Positions 7,233 to 10,860 of a stretch of 10,860 nucleotides of DNA are shown here, piece by piece. The DNA comes from Idiomarina sp. UBA6142 (lineage in GTDB: Bacteria; Pseudomonadota; Gammaproteobacteria; Enterobacterales; Alteromonadaceae), in assembly GCA_002423905.1 (NCBI GenBank), contig DIVC01000117.1, positions 1-10,860 on the forward strand. The letters run 5' to 3'. Each line of letters opens with the position of its first letter. Within the stretch, counting starts at the first letter, position 1. The notes beneath the pieces are model-generated. The model saw nothing but the letters and a program-made list of their open reading frames with translations, ran no database searches and was not told the origin of the DNA. The translations under genes were made by a program, and so were the position numbers.

Positions 7233-8033
7233 ATGTCACAGCAGGTTGAGCAATTTTTTAGCCAGTTATGGAATGATTATATTCAGTTAACCCCTTCTGC
7301 CGCTAAAGTGCATGACGTACTCGGCAAAGGCCGCACTATTATTAATGATCATGTCGCTTTTCGTACTTTCAATATTGCCCCAGTGCGGTTGCAGCAGTTA
7401 GCCGTGCATTTTGAAGCGATGGGCTACCAAGCCAAGCAAGATTATCATTTTGAAGCGAAAAATTTGGTTGCTAAACATTACGAACATAGCGATCCACGGT
7501 TGCCAAAAATTTTTATCAGCGAGCTGTTGGTTGAAGAATTTTCACCGCAGTTACAGCGTTTGGTGCAGCAGTTGCTAGCGCAAGTTGATGCTGCTGCTAT
7601 TCAGCATCCTAGCTTTTTGTACTCCGGTACGCACTGGCAAATCAGCAGCCATGACTATGAGCAGTTACTGGTTGAAAGTGAATATGCGGCCTGGGTTGCA
7701 GCGTTTGGCTTCCGCGCCAATCATTTCACGGTAAACGTTAATGAGCTGACTGATTTTGAGTCGCTGCAACAGGTCAATGAAACGCTGAAACAGTCGGGCT
7801 TCCGACTAAATGCAGTTGGCGGTGAGATCAAAGGCTCGGCGGATGTATTTTTGGAGCAATCATCGACTATGGCCGATCATATGCCAGTGCGCTTTAGTGA
7901 TATGGAAAAGGTTATTCCTAGTTGCTTTTATGAGTTTGCCAAGCGTTATGAAATTGCACCGAATCAATTGTACAGCGGCTTTGTAGCCGCTTCGGCGGAC
8001 AAAATATTTGAAAGTACCAACGTCAGTAGTTAA
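7233..8033 (+). CDS. Short DUF1338 protein (VOC-like, HglS-related metalloenzyme candidate)
   Basis: The 266-aa product matches the DUF1338 family by its N-terminal INDHVAFRTF block (38-46) and its central FRANHFTVNVN block (160-170). DUF1338 contains HglS/YdcJ (about 460 aa), an Fe(II)-dependent 2-oxoadipate dioxygenase/decarboxylase yielding D-2-hydroxyglutarate. His40 and Arg44 (HVAFR) resemble the HglS iron-ligand/substrate-arginine pair, and His164 and Glu234 (CFYEFAKRY) are plausible second and third ligands. This protein is much shorter, so its substrate may differ. No signal peptide or membrane segment is seen. It starts 26 bases after the DAHP synthase stop with GAGG (7217-7220) somewhat far upstream, and is probably the last gene of the htpX group. 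Family call is fairly sure; the reaction is inference. Confidence 0.75.
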   Translation: MSQQVEQFFSQLWNDYIQLTPSAAKVHDVLGKGRTIINDHVAFRTFNIAPVRLQQLAVHFEAMGYQAKQDYHFEAKNLVAKHYEHSDPRLPKIFISELLVEEFSPQLQRLVQQLLAQVDAAAIQHPSFLYSGTHWQISSHDYEQLLVESEYAAWVAAFGFRANHFTVNVNELTDFESLQQVNETLKQSGFRLNAVGGEIKGSADVFLEQSSTMADHMPVRFSDMEKVIPSCFYEFAKRYEIAPNQLYSGFVAASADKIFESTNVSS

Positions 8034-8078
8034 CGTGACGAGTTAAGCGGGTGGCGCATTTGAATGAACGCCGCAGTC

Positions 8079-8103
8079 AGGCGCGCAGGTAAACCGCGCG
8101 CCT
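8079..8103. terminator. GC-rich hairpin between convergent DUF1338 and ppsR genes
   Basis: AGGCGCGC (8079-8086) pairs perfectly with GCGCGCCT (8096-8103). The nine bases between can add a GG/CC pair around a TAAA loop, leaving one bulged A. It lies 46 bases after the DUF1338 stop and six bases after the ppsR stop, so it could end transcription from both sides. The following tract on the plus strand (TTGTGCTT) is T-rich but lacks a clean T run, and the minus side has none. The structure is clear; efficient intrinsic termination is less so. Confidence 0.55.
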
Positions 8104-8108
8104 TGTGC

Positions 8109-8933
8109 TTAGAACCGGTGACGCTCAATATTGGTTTCAGCGAGTATTTTGGCGGCGATTTCCTCCACTGAAAAGCGCGTCGAATCTAAACAAGGTATCG
8201 CTTCGCGGCGATACATTTTTTCTACCTCACCGAGTTCAAATAAGCATTGTGCATAGGACGCGTAGCTACTTCCTTCGCGGCGCTTAGAGCGAATTTCATG
8301 TAAGCGTTGCGGCTCTAATGTGAGCCCAAACAGCTTGTGACGATGGGGCTTAAGTACCTTGGGTAGTTGCAGATTTTCAAAGTTATCATCGTCAGTAAAT
8401 GGGTAGTTTGCGGCCTTGATGCCATAATGCAGGGCAAGGTAAAGACTGGTTGGCGTTTTGCCGGTGCGTGATACGCCTAATAAAATAATATCAGCTTGAT
8501 CATAATCGGCAACATTGCTGCCATCATCGTTGGCCAATGAATAGTTCACCGCATCAATTCGCTCGTCATAGCTGTCTTTGACACCATTCTCGTCAATACC
8601 ATGGGTACGATGCGTTTTTGGTTGTGCAGCGATCCCGAGCTCTTTACTCATCGGGGCGACAAAATAGTCTAAGAAATCGTAGCAACTGCCGGCTGAGGCA
8701 GTAATGATGCGTTTGATCTCAACACTCACAAAGGTATGAAATATTATCGGACGTTCGCCGGTGTTAGCGAAGCGTTGGTTTATTTCATGCACTGCTTTGC
8801 TGGCTTTTTCTGGGCTGTCGACGAAGGCGACTGTTTTATGTTCTACCTTGACCGGAAACATCGATAGCATGGCGCGACCAAAGGCTTCGGCGGTTAATGC
8901 GGTACCATCAGAAATGTAAAAAACCGTGCGCAT
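8109..8933 (-). CDS. ppsR: PEP synthase regulatory protein (bifunctional kinase/pyrophosphorylase, PSRP)
   Basis: Inactivates PEP synthase by ADP-dependent phosphorylation of a threonine beside the catalytic histidine, and reactivates it by Pi-dependent removal with release of pyrophosphate. Its 274 aa compare with 277 in E. coli PpsR (YdiA). Key blocks: [16 protein letters not shown] (1-16), KTHRTHGID (106-114), and the P-loop GVSRTGKT (153-160) within [29 protein letters not shown] (174-183), HKLFGLT (199-205) and [11 protein letters not shown] (254-264) are also conserved. The ATG at 8931-8933 is preceded by GGGAA (8941-8945) at seven bases. It is divergent from ppsA, its expected substrate, across 110 bases. 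Confidence 0.96.
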   Translation of the reverse strand: MRTVFYISDGTALTAEAFGRAMLSMFPVKVEHKTVAFVDSPEKASKAVHEINQRFANTGERPIIFHTFVSVEIKRIITASAGSCYDFLDYFVAPMSKELGIAAQPKTHRTHGIDENGVKDSYDERIDAVNYSLANDDGSNVADYDQADIILLGVSRTGKTPTSLYLALHYGIKAANYPFTDDDNFENLQLPKVLKPHRHKLFGLTLEPQRLHEIRSKRREGSSYASYAQCLFELGEVEKMYRREAIPCLDSTRFSVEEIAAKILAETNIERHRF

Positions 8934-8966
8934 AGAAAGCTTCCCATAATGAATTAGTTATTGATG

Positions 8967-8995
8967 TTAACTTGTGCTGAGTGGCGGTGTAAAAT
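8967..8995 (+). promoter_or_regulatory. Candidate sigma-70 promoter of ppsA
   Basis: TTAACT (8967-8972; 4 of 6 to the -35 consensus) and TAAAAT (8990-8995; 5 of 6 to the -10 consensus) are separated by exactly 17 bases. The start site would be near 9002, with a leader of about 40 bases. I see no good Cra operator (consensus near TGAAACGTTTCA), the activator site known for E. coli ppsA, in this spacer. The GTTAAC within the -35 area is itself palindromic and could also serve the opposite strand, but no convincing ppsR -10 box follows it. Confidence 0.4.
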
Positions 8996-9031
8996 AAAGT
9001 ATAGGTACAGGTAATCACGAAGCAAAACAAC

Positions 9032-9037
9032 GAGGAA
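9032..9037 (+). promoter_or_regulatory. Ribosome binding site that sets the GTG start of ppsA
   Basis: GAGGAA at 9032-9037 lies six bases before GTG 9044, an ideal spacing. The first in-frame ATG (9092-9094, the Met of LGMNDV) lies within conserved sequence and would remove the universal VLWYDQLG block. GTG is therefore the start. Confidence 0.75.
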
Positions 9038-9043
9038 TTTAGT

Positions 9044-10860
9044 GTGCAGAATCAGGTGCAAGATTACGTACTTTGGTATGATCAATTAGGGATGAATGAT
9101 GTTGCTCGGGTTGGTGGAAAAAATGCCTCCCTGGGTGAAATGATCAGTAATCTGGCTGGAGCCGGGGTCGTAGTTCCAAATGGTTTTGCCACTAGCGCCG
9201 AAGCTTTTAACCAGTTTCTTGAACAAAGTGGCCTGAACGACCGCATTCATTCTATCCTCGATACGCTAAACACCAACGATATCAAGGCACTTGGCGAGGC
9301 GGGCAAACAAATTCGCCAATGGGTGATTGACACGCCCTTTCAACCAGCGTTAGAGCAGGCTATTCATGCTGCCTATCAGCAACTCAGCGGTGGTAATGGT
9401 CAAGTCAGTTTCGCGGTGCGCAGCTCGGCAACCGCTGAAGATATGCCCGATGCCTCATTTGCTGGTCAGCAAGAAACGTTTTTGAACGTTCGTGGTATCG
9501 ACCATATCATGGAAGCAATCAAGCACGTTTTCGCCTCATTGTTCAATGATCGCGCAATCTCATATCGGGTCCATCAAGGCTATGACCATCGCGGTGTAGC
9601 GCTATCAGCAGGGATCCAGCGTATGGTGCGCAGCGATATCGCAAGCTCTGGGGTGATGTTCACGATTGATACAGAATCGGGCTTTGACCAAGTGGTTTTT
9701 ATTACTTCTAGTTTTGGGCTCGGTGAGATGGTGGTGCAGGGGGCGGTTAACCCTGACGAATTCTACGTGCACAAACCAACTCTAAAAGCCCGTCGTCCAG
9801 CGGTATTGCGGCGTACTATGGGCAGCAAAAAGATGCAAATGATTTACTCTGATGCTGAAGAGCATGGTAAGCAGACGGTCATTGTGGATGTGGCTAAGGC
9901 GCAAAGCCAAAGCTTTTCACTGAGCGATACTGACGTTGAAGCGTTGGCGCGGCAAGCGGTGATTATTGAGCAGCATTATGGCCGGCCGATGGATATTGAG
10001 TGGGCCAAAGATGGTATCGACGGCAAACTCTACATTGTGCAGGCACGGCCAGAAACTGTGCAATCGAATAAAGGTGGGCAGGCACTAGAGCGCTATAGCC
10101 TTAATCAAAAGAGCACCGTACTTGCTGAAGGTCGTGCGATTGGACAGCGGATTGGTAGCGGGGTCGCTCGGGTATTAAAGGATATCAGTGAAATGGACCG
10201 GGTTCAGCCCGGCGATGTCCTCGTCACGGATATGACCGACCCCGACTGGGAACCGATCATGAAGCGCGCTGCCGCCATTGTCACCAATCGCGGCGGACGT
10301 ACCTGTCATGCTGCAATTATTGCCCGTGAGCTGGGTATTCCGGCGGTGGTCGGTTGTGGTGACGCCACGGCTGCAATCAAAGCCGGTGATGCCGTTACAG
10401 TGTCTTGCGCAGAAGGTGATACGGGTTACATTTATGCGGGTCAGTTGGCGTTTGAAGTGAATCAGTCTGATGTCGGCGATATGCCGGCGTTACCGCTAAA
10501 AATAATGATGAACGTGGGTAATCCTGATCGTGCTTTTGATTTTGCCCGGTTACCGCATGCTGGCGTTGGTTTGGCGCGGTTGGAGTTCATTATTAACCGC
10601 ATGATTGGCGTGCACCCCAAAGCATTGCTCAACTTTGATCAGCAAAGCAACGCGTTAAAGCAACAAATTAGCACCTTGATGGCTGGTTACGCGTCACCAC
10701 GAGAATACTATGTTGGTAAATTAACCGAAGGTATTGCCACCTTAGCGGCGGCTTTTTCACCCGAGCGGGTGATAGTGCGGATGTCGGATTTCAAATCAAA
10801 TGAATACGCCAACTTGGTCGGTGGACGTCAGTACGAGCCGCATGAAGAAAATCCGATGTT
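9044..10860 (+). CDS. ppsA: Phosphoenolpyruvate synthase (PpsA), 3' end missing
   Basis: Converts pyruvate, ATP and water to PEP, AMP and Pi for gluconeogenesis; cytosolic. I translated the frame from GTG 9044 to the edge: 605 full codons with no stop or frameshift, against about 790 in the complete protein. The N-terminal ATP-binding domain carries [11 protein letters not shown] (24-34), [16 protein letters not shown] (from Arg126) and QARPET (333-338). The swivelling domain carries [11 protein letters not shown] with phosphocarrier His422 (His421 in E. coli) and Thr420, the expected PpsR target. The TIM-barrel PEP/pyruvate domain starts around 480 and shows [29 protein letters not shown] and [15 protein letters not shown] (from 580). 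The window ends within ENPMF/L. The gene is divergent from its regulator ppsR. Confidence 0.98.
   Translation, partial: MQNQVQDYVLWYDQLGMNDVARVGGKNASLGEMISNLAGAGVVVPNGFATSAEAFNQFLEQSGLNDRIHSILDTLNTNDIKALGEAGKQIRQWVIDTPFQPALEQAIHAAYQQLSGGNGQVSFAVRSSATAEDMPDASFAGQQETFLNVRGIDHIMEAIKHVFASLFNDRAISYRVHQGYDHRGVALSAGIQRMVRSDIASSGVMFTIDTESGFDQVVFITSSFGLGEMVVQGAVNPDEFYVHKPTLKARRPAVLRRTMGSKKMQMIYSDAEEHGKQTVIVDVAKAQSQSFSLSDTDVEALARQAVIIEQHYGRPMDIEWAKDGIDGKLYIVQARPETVQSNKGGQALERYSLNQKSTVLAEGRAIGQRIGSGVARVLKDISEMDRVQPGDVLVTDMTDPDWEPIMKRAAAIVTNRGGRTCHAAIIARELGIPAVVGCGDATAAIKAGDAVTVSCAEGDTGYIYAGQLAFEVNQSDVGDMPALPLKIMMNVGNPDRAFDFARLPHAGVGLARLEFIINRMIGVHPKALLNFDQQSNALKQQISTLMAGYASPREYYVGKLTEGIATLAAAFSPERVIVRMSDFKSNEYANLVGGRQYEPHEENPM

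Noticed and set aside
8105..8287. Plus-strand open frame opposite the 3' end of ppsR
   Set aside because: It is antisense to conserved PpsR C-terminal codons and has no ribosome site.
8934..9043. A Cra operator in the ppsR/ppsA spacer
   Set aside because: No palindrome resembling TGAAACGTTTCA was found; only a short GTTAAC is present.

Overview
The window reads as ordinary, densely packed chromosome of a gammaproteobacterium. BioA, BioB, BioF, BioC, BioD, HtpX, PpsR and PpsA all resemble their enterobacterial counterparts closely along their length. An E. coli-style divergent bioA/bioBFCD layout together with a class II (plant-like) DAHP synthase would suit a marine Alteromonadales member such as the Idiomarina group. 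That placement is recalled, not computed, so treat it as tentative. I see no mobile element, tRNA, rRNA, CRISPR array or clear sign of horizontal transfer.

Region 1 (1-4130) is biotin synthesis. The 5' part of bioA runs leftward off the edge. A 131-base intergenic region with back-to-back promoters and a perfect 10+10 inverted repeat follows, and then bioB-bioF-bioC-bioD rightward with very tight spacing (4-base gap, 8-base overlap, 20-base gap). BioC starts pimeloyl-ACP synthesis by methylating malonyl-ACP. BioF, BioA, BioD and BioB then build the two rings. The pimeloyl-ACP methyl ester esterase (BioH or an analogue) is not in the window.

Region 2 (4097-8103): pepE (Asp-specific dipeptidase) runs leftward and overlaps the end of bioD by 34 bases. 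Divergent from it is a rightward group of htpX (membrane zinc protease), a class II DAHP synthase (entry to the shikimate pathway) and a short DUF1338 protein. A promoter closely resembling the heat-shock sigma-32 type precedes htpX. A GC-rich hairpin between DUF1338 and ppsR closes the group.

Region 3 (8109-10860): ppsR (PEP synthase regulatory kinase/phosphorylase) runs leftward and is divergent from ppsA (PEP synthase), which is cut by the right edge after about 605 codons. PpsR is expected to act on Thr420 of this PpsA, two residues before the catalytic His422. PpsA makes PEP and DAHP synthase consumes it, so the right half is loosely a PEP/aromatic neighbourhood, comparable to the ppsA-ppsR-aroH linkage in E. 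coli.

No clearly new system is present. The points most worth a second look are the bio intergenic palindrome, the probable heat-shock control of an aromatic-pathway enzyme, the class II enzyme at the DAHP synthase position, and the uncharacterised short DUF1338 protein.
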